From assembly GCF_010500865.1 (NCBI RefSeq), contig NZ_JAAAWN010000011.1, positions 62,001-126,000 of the forward strand: DNA of 64,000 nt. The letters are read 5' to 3'. The DNA comes from Alteromonas profundi (GTDB lineage Bacteria > Pseudomonadota > Gammaproteobacteria > Enterobacterales > Alteromonadaceae). The notes beneath the pieces were generated by a model. It was not told the DNA's origin and ran no database searches. It saw only the letters and a program-made list of their open reading frames with translations. The stretch's first letter is position 1; every line of letters starts with the position of its first letter. This document shows, piece after piece, positions 31,075-40,110 of the stretch. A program made the translations under genes and the position numbers.

Positions 31075-32298
31075 ATGATTAAACAGTTAACGCGTTCGTT
31101 ATGCGCACTAACAGTCGCGGCCTCGTTAAGCCCTTGTTGGGCAGCCACTGACCCTAGTAAGATTCATGACTCGCTGGTAGTTATGGACACCCACCTTGAT
31201 ACGCCAGCGCTGCTTGTTCAGCCGGGCTTCGATATAATGCACGCGCACACCTACAGTGATGATTTTTCGCAAGTTGATGTGCCGCGTATGGATGAGGGGG
31301 GCCTAGATGGTGGGTTTTGGGTAATTTACACCCCCCAGGGCCCGGTCGATGAAGAGGGCTTTGAAGCGGCCAGAGATACGGCTTTGCTACGTGCAATGGC
31401 TATTCACAAAATGGTTGCCTCTCACCCAGATACGTTTGCATTAGCGAAAGAGCCAGAAGATGCGAAAAACATTGCCGCACAAGGTAAAAAGATTGTTTAT
31501 ATAAGTATGGAAAACGCCTATCCACTAGGTGAAGACCTGAGCTTGTTAGACACCTTTTATAAAATGGGCTTACGTATGATTGGTCCAGTGCATTTTAAAA
31601 ATAACCAGTTTGGCGATAGCTCCACTGACCCTGAAGGCCCTAAGTATGATGGCTTATCTCCACTAGGTGAAAAATTGGTTAAGCGGGCGAATGAATTGGG
31701 CATAGTGTTGGATGGCTCTCACGCTCATGATGCGCTGGTGGAAGATATGATTGCGCTGTCAAAAACGCCGATCATATTGTCCCATTCGGGTACCAAAGCC
31801 ATTTACGATCACCCTCGTAATGTAGACGATAGCCTACTTAAAAAGTTGGTAGAAAGTGGCGGCGTTATTCACGTTAATGCGTATGGCTCCTACTTAACCG
31901 AATTACCTAGCGACCCTGAACGAAGCAAAGCTTACGGCGTGCTATTTAAACAAATGGGCGATATTGCCAATATGACCGCTGAAGAGGTAGCCGCGCTTAA
32001 AGCCAAACGCAAGCAAATTGATTTAGAACACCCTGCGGTACGTGCCACGTTCGAAGATTATATGGAACACTTTCTACATATTCTTGAGGTGGCCGGGCCT
32101 AAACATACCGGCGTAGGCGCCGACTGGGACGGCGGTGGTGGTGTAGAGCGTATGATGGATGTGGCAGCACTACCGTTAATTACCGAGCGCTTGTTGGCTG
32201 AGGGCTATAGTAAAGACGATTTAGCTGATATTTGGGGCAATAACGCGCTAAGGTTGCTGCAACAAGCGCAAGATTATGCTGACTCACTAGACCAGTAG
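31075..32298 (+). CDS. Membrane-type dipeptidase (peptidase family M19)
   Basis: 407 residues with a signal peptide (cleavage near CWA at 22). Zinc ligands of the renal-dipeptidase family are visible: MDTHLDTP (HxD), the glutamate in YISMENAY, histidines in LDGSHAHD and ILSHSGTKAIYDHPRN, and GVGADWDGGGG. The family hydrolyses dipeptides with broad specificity. It begins directly after the receptor stop codon (zero spacing), pointing to coupled translation: the receptor may import peptides into the periplasm where this enzyme cleaves them. Confidence 0.88.
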   Translation: MIKQLTRSLCALTVAASLSPCWAATDPSKIHDSLVVMDTHLDTPALLVQPGFDIMHAHTYSDDFSQVDVPRMDEGGLDGGFWVIYTPQGPVDEEGFEAARDTALLRAMAIHKMVASHPDTFALAKEPEDAKNIAAQGKKIVYISMENAYPLGEDLSLLDTFYKMGLRMIGPVHFKNNQFGDSSTDPEGPKYDGLSPLGEKLVKRANELGIVLDGSHAHDALVEDMIALSKTPIILSHSGTKAIYDHPRNVDDSLLKKLVESGGVIHVNAYGSYLTELPSDPERSKAYGVLFKQMGDIANMTAEEVAALKAKRKQIDLEHPAVRATFEDYMEHFLHILEVAGPKHTGVGADWDGGGGVERMMDVAALPLITERLLAEGYSKDDLADIWGNNALRLLQQAQDYADSLDQ

Positions 32299-32334
32299 CG
32301 GTGCGTTAACAACGTAAACCCTCAAAAATAAAGC

Positions 32335-32364
32335 AAGAGGAGCAAGCGCAAAGCGCTTGCCCTC
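32335..32364. terminator. Terminator between convergent dipeptidase and cyclophilin genes
   Basis: GCAAGCGC (32342-32349), loop AAA, GCGCTTGC (32353-32360), extended by AGG/CCT with one bulged base. A strong stem in a convergent intergenic space; the T runs on either side are weak. Confidence 0.6.
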
Positions 32365-32414
32365 GTTTACATTTAATACGGCCTTGCTACAAACGCCGCT
32401 TGTTTCAATAGGGG

Positions 32415-33023
32415 TTACAACGGCGGTAACACAGTAACCTTTTTAATAACAATGGGCTCAATTGGAACGTTATTCGCACTTAGCCTAAGTGAGTATTCAG
32501 TTTCTACTTCCGACATGGCATCGACCACATCTTCGCCTTCAACAATCATTCCGAAAACCGCGTAACCCCAATCGCGGCCTGGATTTAAGCTTTCATTATC
32601 GTTCACGTTAAAGAAAAACTGACGATTGGCGCTATGCGGCTCGTTTTGGCGCGCCATGGCAATGGTGTATAAATCATTGGTTAACCCATTGCCCGACTCG
32701 TTAAAAATATCGGGGAAGTTAGACTTACCATCAAAATCCGTATTGTAACCGCCACCTTGCACAACAAACCCAGGAACGATGCGGTGAAAAATAGTATCTT
32801 CGTAACTGCGTTTATCAACATAACGCAAAAAGTTATTCACCGTAATAGGCGCTCGGCGTCTATCGAGTTCTACCACCACATCACCCATAGTGGTTTCTAT
32901 TTTAACCCGGGGGTAATAGTTGTCTGGCTGAATATGTGAGCCATCATTTTTTTTCGCCGCTAATGCGCTTGTACTTACCGTTAAGCTGCTAAAAAACAGC
33001 GCGAAAATGATTTTCTTAAACAT
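32415..33023 (-). CDS. Periplasmic peptidyl-prolyl cis-trans isomerase (cyclophilin, PpiA-like)
   Basis: 202 residues from the ATG at 33023; a reading from 33095 would overlap rlmG. Signal peptide with cleavage after ALA near residue 22. Cyclophilin motifs: PITVNNFLRYVD, DTIFHRIVPGFVVQGGG (catalytic His-Arg pair), ANRQFFFNVNDN and YAVFGMIVEG. The tryptophan contacting cyclosporin is not seen at its usual place. It catalyses proline isomerisation in envelope protein folding. Its AAGGAG ribosome site overlaps the rlmG stop codon 11 bases upstream, so the pair is co-transcribed. Confidence 0.88.
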   Translation of the reverse strand: MFKKIIFALFFSSLTVSTSALAAKKNDGSHIQPDNYYPRVKIETTMGDVVVELDRRRAPITVNNFLRYVDKRSYEDTIFHRIVPGFVVQGGGYNTDFDGKSNFPDIFNESGNGLTNDLYTIAMARQNEPHSANRQFFFNVNDNESLNPGRDWGYAVFGMIVEGEDVVDAMSEVETEYSLRLSANNVPIEPIVIKKVTVLPPL

Positions 33024-33033
33024 ACTGGGCTCC

Positions 33034-34236
33034 TTAACGTTTAGCTGTTCCCAAAATAACAAATTTATTGTCACTGGCAATGATATTAGTCCCACCGAAT
33101 AGGCGCTTCAATTTAATGTGGTACTCAAGGTGGCGGTTACCTACAACAATTAAATGGCCACTTCTCACTAACAAATCTCTGGCATCTTGAAACATTTGCC
33201 AAGCAATATGATCGGTAATGGCATTTTGTTGATGAAAGGGCGGGTTGCAAAGTACTTTAGTAACGGCTGGGCGTTCTGTTCTTTCTAATAAGGCTTCTAA
33301 ACAGTTACTCGCAATAAACTCGCACTGGTCAATCTTATCGGGAAAGTTGTTGAGCACATTAAGTCTGGCACTTTCTACCGCCATAAACGACTCATCAACA
33401 AAAATAACCTTACAATCTGGGGCCATGGATAGCGCTTGTAAACCTAATACGCCGTTGCCACAACCTAAATCTACCACCACGTCATTACTGCTTACCGTCA
33501 TGTGGGGAAGCATAATGCGTGCGCCAATATCAAGGGATTGTCGCGAAAACACATTGGCCAAATTTGCCAGTTGTACTGTTTGCCCCGTGGGTAGGGTACA
33601 CGGCCACGTAGTAGGATAAGGAGACGTCACTTCTGCCTTCTTTTCATCCATTTGGCAAAAAACCAAGCGAGACTTCTTCTTTGCCAAAGATGTGGTTGTC
33701 TTTCCTAAAACCTTCTCAAACAGGCCTAGTACGGTTTTGGTAATGTTTTTTACTTTTCCCGCTGCAATAATTCGGGTGCTGGCCGTTGCTACCCTTTTTA
33801 TATCAATAAGTTGTTGCTCTAAAAGCGCTAAGGTCCTTGGCACTTTTATTAAAATCATATCTGGTGCAGTAGGCGTGTTTATGGATAAACTCTCCACACT
33901 AGTGAGGCTTTTCACCACAGATGTTATTGCCCCGTCGGCAGTGACGTCAGGGTTGGCGTTATTTAGGATTAAATTCTCACGTAAACTACGCAATGCAATA
34001 TAGGAATCGGAAATCCAAATGGGGTTATATTGCGTAAACCAACAACCTAAGGCACCAAAATCGTCATTAAAAATAAGCATGGGGCCGGTTAAGGGCTTTT
34101 CGCTTAACGCAGCCTCAACGTGGCTTATAAGTAATTCGTCGGCACTATCCCACGCCTGTAAACTGACGTGTTGATGCTTCTGTGGGTAACGAATTAGGGT
34201 AAACTGGCGGTCTGCCAGTATAAATTCTGTGTTCAT
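33034..34236 (-). CDS. rlmG: 23S rRNA (guanine-1835-N2)-methyltransferase
   Basis: 400 residues with the two-part RlmG/RsmC layout: a degenerate N-terminal methyltransferase-like half (1-195) and a catalytic C-terminal half with VVDLGCGNGVLGL (S-adenosylmethionine site) and CNPPFHQQNAITDHIAWQMF (NPPF motif for the guanine amino group). The ending RLFGGTNIIASDNKFVIL is typical of RlmG. It modifies G1835 of large-subunit rRNA. It is followed by the cyclophilin gene on the same strand. Confidence 0.87.
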   Translation of the reverse strand: MNTEFILADRQFTLIRYPQKHQHVSLQAWDSADELLISHVEAALSEKPLTGPMLIFNDDFGALGCWFTQYNPIWISDSYIALRSLRENLILNNANPDVTADGAITSVVKSLTSVESLSINTPTAPDMILIKVPRTLALLEQQLIDIKRVATASTRIIAAGKVKNITKTVLGLFEKVLGKTTTSLAKKKSRLVFCQMDEKKAEVTSPYPTTWPCTLPTGQTVQLANLANVFSRQSLDIGARIMLPHMTVSSNDVVVDLGCGNGVLGLQALSMAPDCKVIFVDESFMAVESARLNVLNNFPDKIDQCEFIASNCLEALLERTERPAVTKVLCNPPFHQQNAITDHIAWQMFQDARDLLVRSGHLIVVGNRHLEYHIKLKRLFGGTNIIASDNKFVILGTAKR

Positions 34237-34265
34237 GTTAATGCTATCTAAGGTTGTCGGGTATT

Positions 34266-34892
34266 ATGCAATTACCACTGTTTTCGAATAACGAAAAAGT
34301 CGCGAAATCACCCATAACGCTTCCTTTGCCGGAAGCTCAAGTACGCTATTATCCGCAATGGCTATCCCCAGAGCAAGCCAACCTTTATAAGAATTCTTTA
34401 GAGCACGATTTACCTTGGCGTCAAGACAGCTTGCGGATGTTTGGCAAAACAATCCCCATTCCACGTTTACAGTCTTGGCATGGAGACCCCGAATGTCTAT
34501 ATAGCTACTCTGGTTTGTCGTTAAGCCCGGCGCCTTGGACTAAAGTGCTTATCGCAATTAGAGACAAATGCCGTGATGAATGCAACGTTCATTTTAATAG
34601 TGTTTTGGCCAATTGGTATCGCCATGGGCAAGATAGCATGAGTATGCATTCAGACGATGAACCTGAATTGGGCCCCAACCCTGTTATCGCCTCGGTTACG
34701 TTAGGCGCAGCGCGCCCCTTTGTATTAAAACACAAAGAAACCGGTGAGCGCTACGTACAGGTATTAGAGCACGGTAGCTTACTGTTGATGCAAGGCAGTA
34801 CCCAAAGTCATTATTTACACGGGATAGCTAAGACGGCAAAACCAATTGGTGATAGAATAAATCTCACTTATCGAAAATTAATCATACGGTAG
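34266..34892 (+). CDS. AlkB-type 2-oxoglutarate/Fe(II) dioxygenase
   Basis: 208 residues from ATG 34266 (a TTG at 34254 is in frame but less likely). The iron ligands are HSD in DSMSMHSDDE and the histidine in SHYLHGIAKT; the 2-oxoglutarate arginine region is GDRINLTYRKL. The nucleotide-recognition lid includes PRLQSWHGD and YSYSGLSLSPAPW. The layout is that of ALKBH2/ALKBH3-like short bacterial members, which repair methylated bases by oxidative demethylation. Divergent from rlmG with a small intergenic space. Confidence 0.86.
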   Translation: MQLPLFSNNEKVAKSPITLPLPEAQVRYYPQWLSPEQANLYKNSLEHDLPWRQDSLRMFGKTIPIPRLQSWHGDPECLYSYSGLSLSPAPWTKVLIAIRDKCRDECNVHFNSVLANWYRHGQDSMSMHSDDEPELGPNPVIASVTLGAARPFVLKHKETGERYVQVLEHGSLLLMQGSTQSHYLHGIAKTAKPIGDRINLTYRKLIIR

Positions 34893-34903
34893 CCGAGTCA
34901 TTA

Positions 34904-35221
34904 ATGAACGTTAAAGATTTTATCGAAAACACCCTTAAAGATGCATTATCCCCCGTTTTTTTAGATGTCTTAGATGAAAGCCATATGCATAATGTGCCAG
35001 AGGGGGCACAAAGTCATTTTAAGGTTACTGTAGTCTCTAATACGTTTGAAGGTAAACGCCTCATTGCTCGCCATCTAGAAGTAAATACGTTATTAGATGA
35101 AGCGCTTAAAGGCCCCGTGCACGCGTTGGCACTGCATACCTATACCGAGCAGGAGTGGCAAAAACGGGGCGCAGAGGCCATGAAATCTCCGGCCTGTCTT
35201 GGCGGTAGCAAACAGGGCTAA
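34904..35221 (+). CDS. bolA: BolA family transcriptional/iron-sulfur regulator
   Basis: 105 residues. Key family stretches: ESHMHNVPEGAQSHFKVTVVS, LIARHLEVNTLLDEALKGPVHALALHTYTEQEW. The conserved His that binds a shared iron-sulfur cluster with monothiol glutaredoxin lies in the HALAL motif. BolA affects cell shape and stress response. It begins 12 bases after the AlkB-like gene. Confidence 0.93.
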   Translation: MNVKDFIENTLKDALSPVFLDVLDESHMHNVPEGAQSHFKVTVVSNTFEGKRLIARHLEVNTLLDEALKGPVHALALHTYTEQEWQKRGAEAMKSPACLGGSKQG

Positions 35222-35261
35222 ACAACCGGTCAAATAACGCGATTAAGGAGCACAAGAAAAC

Positions 35262-35933
35262 ATGGAAGAGAAGGGCACTGTTAGGGCTTATGCGCAAATT
35301 CTTGAAACCCCCACTGTACAAATAGTGTTATTAGGTGGTGGTTTTCTGCTGTTAATGCTATTTGAATCTATGGGCGTTTTAGCTGGCTTTGATAGCCAGG
35401 TGCGTAGTTATTTAATGCAATTTGCGTTGAGCGACTGGCAACAAGATATTTTGCGTGATGCGACTGCGTTGGGCAGCAATAGTGTGTTGCTGTTTATTAC
35501 CTTTGCTGTGGCATTAGGCTATAAGTTACAAGGCAACATGAAACTGGCCTCTGCGCTAGTGTTTACTGTAATAATAGGTTTAGCGCTTACCTTTGCGCTT
35601 AAATATGGTATTAATCGGCCACGTCCGCCGGTATCGCAACACGATGTTGATGTGTACACCCAAAGCTTCCCTTCCGCCCACGCTATGATGTCCACCATTG
35701 TGTATTTCTATTTGGCCAGCTTATTGGCGCATCGAGTGAATACCTTAAGCGTAAAGGTGTGGGGATATGCGGTGGCTGCCATTTTAGTGTTTTTAATTGG
35801 TTGTAGTCGTGTATTGCTTGGGGTGCACTGGCCCACAGATGTTTTAGCCGGGTGGCTGGGTGGCGGAGCATTTTTAGCGTATTGTTTCTTCTTAATAAAG
35901 TGGCAAAGACGGTTGCGTATTCGGCGTAAGTAA
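35262..35933 (+). CDS. PAP2-family membrane phosphatase
   Basis: 223 residues, about six membrane helices. The three phosphatase motifs are KYGINRPRP (KX6RP), PSAHAM (PSGH type with Ala for Gly) and SRVLLGVHWPTDVLAGW (SRX5HX3D), with the catalytic histidines. Likely acts on undecaprenyl pyrophosphate or phosphatidic acid type lipids; the substrate is not determined. It abuts nasR end to end (35933/35934). Confidence 0.85.
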   Translation: MEEKGTVRAYAQILETPTVQIVLLGGGFLLLMLFESMGVLAGFDSQVRSYLMQFALSDWQQDILRDATALGSNSVLLFITFAVALGYKLQGNMKLASALVFTVIIGLALTFALKYGINRPRPPVSQHDVDVYTQSFPSAHAMMSTIVYFYLASLLAHRVNTLSVKVWGYAVAAILVFLIGCSRVLLGVHWPTDVLAGWLGGGAFLAYCFFLIKWQRRLRIRRK

Positions 35934-37397
35934 TTAACCTCGATATTTGGCTGCAGATTTTGGGCGAGATTGTTGCGCTATATCTACTACTTTTTGCGCA
36001 ATGCTTGCTAAGCTGGCATTCTCATTCATTGCTTGCTTTTGCAATCGGCGATAAGCGTCATGTTCACTTAGCTGAAATTGCTGCATTAAAATAAGTTTTG
36101 CCCTATCGGTAAGCTTGTGTTCGGTAATGGCTCGCTTCGCGTCCTCTAACTCTTTGGTCATATCTTTTATGTATTGCGCTTGTCCTTGAAGTAAATCGTA
36201 AAATGAACGGTGTGCCGATAACGCCTCTGCCTGTGTGTCCAATTCATGCCCGTTAATGTGCGGGCTATGATCATCGACTAATCCTGGCATGCTAGGATCA
36301 AATAAAAGGGTAAGGGGCGAACCTTCAGGAACATGTTCATCAGAAAAACTTTCAATAAGGCGCTGGTGGTTAGTCATTTCCTCTTGTGCGTTAGTAACTT
36401 TACGCTTTGCCGCTTTCACTAAACCTTCCGTAAGTGTGTCTTCAATGTCTTCCATTGCATCAATACGACGTGTGGCTACATCAAACCACACCTCACTAAT
36501 TTCAGGCGCGATAGGGCTGCCATCGGCTAACTGAGCAATCATATTACGTAACTGCATAACGTCGTGGCTGGCGGGGCTGCTATCTAATTGCGCGAGTAAC
36601 TGACGTTGTGGCTTTGTCGAAAACTCATTAAATACAGAGAAATGGTGTTGTTGGGCTTGCTGTAAGGTACTCAATTTATCGCAAAGGCGGGTATCAAAAT
36701 GGGTTTCTGCAAACCCAATGGCGCCCCACGCACGCTCTTGTCCAGCATATTCTTTACCTTGCATTAAATTGAACAAGGCAACGAGCATACGAGTGATGGT
36801 TGGGTCACTGGCAATATCCGCAGCTTCAAATATTACCGTTAATAACCCGGCCACTAGGCGACAGTATGCCCGAGTAGACTCTAGCGCTGACAATGATAGC
36901 GATGAAATTTTATCTCGTAGTACGGGTAAGTAATCAATACCTTGCAGTGCTAAGGTTACGCTACTTAACAGACGCGGATTCCCATCAACGGTTTTATTGG
37001 TAAGAAAAAGCGACTTAAGTTGACTGCGTAAATTATCTTCTGCTGCAATAGCCGACTGAATATGGGTGTTACGTTGGGCGGCGAAGCGTGTTCCCTTCGA
37101 GGCAATATAAATATTGCTTGCCCCCCGTTCTCGTTGCAACGCGTGAACCACATGTTTCACCGCAATAACAATGCGACAGTTGCTCGAAAGCTGTTCTAAT
37201 ACATGTATTTCAGCGTGCTTTGCGGCCAAGAGAAAACGCTTAGTCACATCGCTTAAATGTGAAGCCGGTGGTGTGTCGCTGTCGGTGAGCATATGACGAA
37301 CCCAATCTATCTCAAACGGTAAAGGTAGATACATCATTAGGCGATACGTGTAGTAAGAGAGTGTCTCGTACAATACCGCGTGGTGATATAACTGCAT
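35934..37397 (-). CDS. nasR: Nitrate/nitrite-responsive transcription antiterminator NasR (NIT + ANTAR)
   Basis: 487 residues. The region of about 60-310 fits the NIT sensor domain (HALQRERGASNIYIASKG and a run of helices with GKEYAGQERAWGA, the NIT repeat hallmark). The C-terminus (about 410-470) is an ANTAR RNA-binding domain: KELEDAKRAITEHKLTDRAK, LMQQFQLSEHDAYRRLQKQA. In Klebsiella, NasR bound to nitrate or nitrite stops termination in the nasF leader. Here two candidate target leaders occur within 13 kb: before nirB and before nrtA. It has about 90 residues more than Klebsiella NasR (393). Convergent with the PAP2 gene. Confidence 0.88.
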   Translation of the reverse strand: MQLYHHAVLYETLSYYTYRLMMYLPLPFEIDWVRHMLTDSDTPPASHLSDVTKRFLLAAKHAEIHVLEQLSSNCRIVIAVKHVVHALQRERGASNIYIASKGTRFAAQRNTHIQSAIAAEDNLRSQLKSLFLTNKTVDGNPRLLSSVTLALQGIDYLPVLRDKISSLSLSALESTRAYCRLVAGLLTVIFEAADIASDPTITRMLVALFNLMQGKEYAGQERAWGAIGFAETHFDTRLCDKLSTLQQAQQHHFSVFNEFSTKPQRQLLAQLDSSPASHDVMQLRNMIAQLADGSPIAPEISEVWFDVATRRIDAMEDIEDTLTEGLVKAAKRKVTNAQEEMTNHQRLIESFSDEHVPEGSPLTLLFDPSMPGLVDDHSPHINGHELDTQAEALSAHRSFYDLLQGQAQYIKDMTKELEDAKRAITEHKLTDRAKLILMQQFQLSEHDAYRRLQKQAMNENASLASIAQKVVDIAQQSRPKSAAKYRG

Positions 37398-37602
37398 CTG
37401 TTAAGACCAATAGTAAACAACAAGCAATGGGTATGCCCTAATTGAAGTCCGTTAGTTGTAATATAACTTGTTGAAATTATTTGTTTTTTGTAAGGGTGTT
37501 GGAGGGCGGTGTCGACGTGTTTTCCCAGTTTGGTGCAACGTTAGGAGGCCGCTGCCCATCGAAGCGCAGTAATGGTGCAATGCCATACTGCGCGCTTTCT
37601 GC

Positions 37603-37890
37603 TTAGTGACGTACCACGCGAAGAAACCAACCTACAAATAATGAGATTAAGAAACCAAAAAAGGCCATCAATATTGTCATTGTCATAAGCTTGCCAGAGA
37701 AATCTGCGTTTTCCCCAGTCTGTTCGCTAATAAGCATGCCAGACGCCTGAAAAATAAATAAGGTGGTAATAGAAAACAGCAAAATAACCACTGTAGATGT
37801 AAGCGTCGCTTTCCAGTAGGCTTTTGGCGCCATCCAATGTATGGCCCCCGCTACAAGCACGCATAAAATAGTAAGAATATAAGGGACCAC
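37603..37890 (-). CDS. Small membrane protein of unknown function
   Basis: 95 residues with three hydrophobic helices (about 3-22, 30-50, 70-90). No motif known to me. Upstream AAGGAG-like sequence (AGGAGTAACAG) supports the GTG/ATG start at 37890. It lies between nasR and a SulP gene, so a place in the nitrate island is possible but not shown. Confidence 0.6.
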   Translation of the reverse strand: MVPYILTILCVLVAGAIHWMAPKAYWKATLTSTVVILLFSITTLFIFQASGMLISEQTGENADFSGKLMTMTILMAFFGFLISLFVGWFLRVVRH

Positions 37891-38248
37891 TGTTACTCCT
37901 TATGAGTCATGGGATAAATTAAGTAAAAAAGTACGAACGGGTCGTCATAGTATTAATATACGATGCTACGTATAGAACAAATTGTCAGCCTGATACAAAT
38001 AATTCGTTGCTAAAACGCGTTTAGGTGATAAATGAAGACAGCGCAGTTAAACAGTGCGCCACTGCACATATTGCGAGGTTTGCGAAGCTCGTGGTTGAAA
38101 AAGCAACAATGCTTAACACTCTATTAAAAGATTTCCCCTATAAATGGTGGTAGAATCGCCAGCAAATTCCACAGACCCGTTGGTCACGGTTGATCTCCTC
38201 AACCGAACAAGCGATGTCTTAACTTTAATTTTTAACTCCTGAGAAAAC
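37891..38248. other. 358-bp intergenic region between divergent small membrane protein and sulP
   Basis: No supported gene. A 7-bp stem CGGTTGA-TCTCC-TCAACCG (38187-38205) lies 44 bases before the sulP start and could act in the leader. No sigma-54 element, T-run terminator or recognised operator was seen. Confidence 0.55.
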
Positions 38249-39814
38249 ATGTTTGATTTAATTACGAATCGAGATAGCAACGTAAAAAATGACGTGCTCT
38301 CTGGTATTACTGTTGCCTTAGCATTGGTGCCAGAAGCCGTGGCATTTGCCTTCGTGGCTGGTGTAGAACCTATGATTGGGTTATATGCTGCCTTTATGAT
38401 GGGGCTTATCACCTCTGCAATTGGTGGGCGTCCGGGGATGATTTCAGGCGCCACGGGGGCGATGGCTGTTGTCATGGTTGCTCTTGTCGCCCAGCACGGT
38501 GTTCAGTATCTATTCGCCGCGGTTATTGTTGCCGGGTTACTGCAAATTATGTGCGGCGTGTTTAAGCTAGGTAAGTTTATTCGCTTGGTGCCTTACCCTG
38601 TTATGTTGGGGTTTGTAAATGGGTTAGCCATCGTTATTTTCTTAGCCCAACTCGGCCAATTTAAGGTGCTTAATGCCATGGGCGAAGTAACCTGGATGCA
38701 GGGCTCCATGCTGTATTGGATGCTAGGACTGGTTGCCTTAACCATGGCAATTATCTACCTGCTTCCCAAGCTAACGACTGCGGTTCCTGCGTCTTTGGTG
38801 GCTATAGTCGCTGTTACTGCATTGGTGCATGGGCTCGATTTGGAAGCACGTACCGTTATTGATTTTGTAAGAGATCTATTGCCCGCAGATCAAAAGGCGC
38901 AAGCAACCCTCGCGGGAGAGCTGCCTAGTTTTGCCATACCAATGGTGCCGTTTACGTGGGAAACCTTAATGATAGTGCTGCCCACTTCAATCATTTTATG
39001 CTTAGTAGGTCTTATTGAATCGCTACTTACTTTGTCACTTATTGATGAAATGACCGATACCCGTGGACGGGGAAATAAAGAATGTGTTGGTCAGGGCGTT
39101 GCAAACACCGTGAATGGTTTCTTTGGTGGTATGGGCGGGTGCGCCATGATTGGCCAAAGTATGATCAATATTAACTCAGGCGGTCGTGGCCGTTTATCCG
39201 GTATTACTGCCGCACTGGTGCTGCTTGGTTTCATTCTTTTCGCAGCCCCTTTGATTGAAATGATCCCACTGGCGGCGTTAGTCGGAGTAATGTTTGTGGT
39301 GGTTATCGCTACCTTTGAGTGGGCCTCGTTCCGCATCATTCGTGGTGTTAATAAAGAAGACGCATTCGTTCTCTTCCTTGTCACCGCGGTAACTGTTATT
39401 GCCGATTTAGCGATTGCAGTTGTGGTGGGCGTGATTGTTTCGGCCTTAGTGTTTGCCTGGAAGCATGCGCGTCATATCGAGGTGAAAAGTCATATTGATG
39501 ATGACGGTTGGAAAGTTTATGAGCTTGAAGGGCCGCTTTTCTTTGGCTCGATTACGCACTTTAAAGACTTGTTCGATATTGCAAATGATCCAGAAGATGT
39601 GGTGATTGACTTCAAAGAGTCTCGTATTTGGGATTCTTCCGGCGTAGATGCATTAGATACACTGGCCGATAAATATGAACAACAAGGCAAGAAGCTACAT
39701 ATACGCCATATTAGTGATGAGTGTCGCTGTTTGTTACGCAAAGCAGATAAGTATGTTGAGATTAACGTAAATGAAGACCCTCGTTATCGTGTAGCTACTG
39801 ACAAACTCGCCTAA
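38249..39814 (+). CDS. SulP-family anion transporter with STAS domain
   Basis: 521 residues, about 10-12 membrane helices. Family features: [20 protein letters not shown] (SulP signature), [23 protein letters not shown] and [21 protein letters not shown] cytosolic STAS domain follows (about 420-510, [17 protein letters not shown]). Members carry sulfate, bicarbonate or other anions, often with sodium or protons. Lying between nasR and nirB, it may carry nitrate or nitrite, but sulfate or bicarbonate is equally possible. It has no sigma-54 promoter of the kind seen before nirB. Confidence 0.9.
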   Translation: MFDLITNRDSNVKNDVLSGITVALALVPEAVAFAFVAGVEPMIGLYAAFMMGLITSAIGGRPGMISGATGAMAVVMVALVAQHGVQYLFAAVIVAGLLQIMCGVFKLGKFIRLVPYPVMLGFVNGLAIVIFLAQLGQFKVLNAMGEVTWMQGSMLYWMLGLVALTMAIIYLLPKLTTAVPASLVAIVAVTALVHGLDLEARTVIDFVRDLLPADQKAQATLAGELPSFAIPMVPFTWETLMIVLPTSIILCLVGLIESLLTLSLIDEMTDTRGRGNKECVGQGVANTVNGFFGGMGGCAMIGQSMININSGGRGRLSGITAALVLLGFILFAAPLIEMIPLAALVGVMFVVVIATFEWASFRIIRGVNKEDAFVLFLVTAVTVIADLAIAVVVGVIVSALVFAWKHARHIEVKSHIDDDGWKVYELEGPLFFGSITHFKDLFDIANDPEDVVIDFKESRIWDSSGVDALDTLADKYEQQGKKLHIRHISDECRCLLRKADKYVEINVNEDPRYRVATDKLA

Positions 39815-39834
39815 TGTATTCTGACTGATGTCTA

Positions 39835-39872
39835 TGCACCAGGAAATGCCACACTTGCTTTTCTTTGGTGCA
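39835..39872. promoter_or_regulatory. Tandem NtrC-like sites upstream of nirB
   Basis: TGCTTTTCTTTGGTGCA (39856-39872) keeps the TGC and TTGGTGCA ends of the NtrC 17-mer. TGCACCAGGAAATGCCA (39835-39851) is a weaker second copy. Their centres are 21 bp apart, about two helix turns, and they lie 65-100 bp upstream of the -24 element, which is a typical enhancer position. Confidence 0.5.
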
Positions 39873-39935
39873 TATATTCGGATGTTAAACACTATTTATT
39901 TTTACAATATGATTAAAATCATATGGTTACGCAGA

Positions 39936-39951
39936 TGGCACTGATCTTGGA
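39936..39951 (+). promoter_or_regulatory. Sigma-54-type promoter of the nirB operon
   Basis: TGGCAC-N5-TTGGA. The -24 element is perfect; in the -12 element the usual TTGC is TTGG, so this is a near-consensus site. Transcription would start near 39962 and give a leader of about 150 bases. Confidence 0.55.
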
Positions 39952-40041
39952 TATAGAACTAATGTATGTGTAATGTGTGTAGAGCATTCTGCTCAAAATA
40001 ATGTGTGAGTTGTGATTAGTCCATAATCATAGCGTTAGATA

Positions 40042-40053
40042 GGCAAAGAAGCC
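40042..40053 (+). promoter_or_regulatory. ANTAR-type hexaloop hairpin (P2) in nirB leader
   Basis: GGC-AAAGAA-GCC: a 3-bp stem with a six-base loop having A at position 1 and G at position 4, the loop pattern reported for ANTAR targets. Its 3' arm (40051-40053) is also the first part of the terminator, so the two cannot form together. A P1 candidate lies 12 bases upstream (TGATTA/TAATCA, 40013-40029) but its loop reads as five bases. The same hexaloop pattern precedes nrtA. Confidence 0.6.
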
Positions 40054-40087
40054 CGCTCCAACTTTTGGTTGGTGCGGGCTTTTTTTT
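40051..40087 (+). terminator. Leader (attenuation) terminator before nirB
   Basis: GCCCGC-T-CCAAC (40051-40062), loop TTTTG, GTTGG-T-GCGGGC (40068-40079) with one internal T-T mismatch, then eight T (40080-40087). It lies 24 bases before nirB and would block the operon unless NasR favours the overlapping hexaloop hairpin. Confidence 0.85.
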
Positions 40088-40110
40088 GTCCCGAATATAG
40101 AGGAGAGACC

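Noticed and set aside
40013..40029. TGATTA/TAATCA hairpin in the nirB leader as the P1 hexaloop of an ANTAR target
   Set aside because: Its loop is five bases and lacks A1/G4, so only P2 is claimed there.
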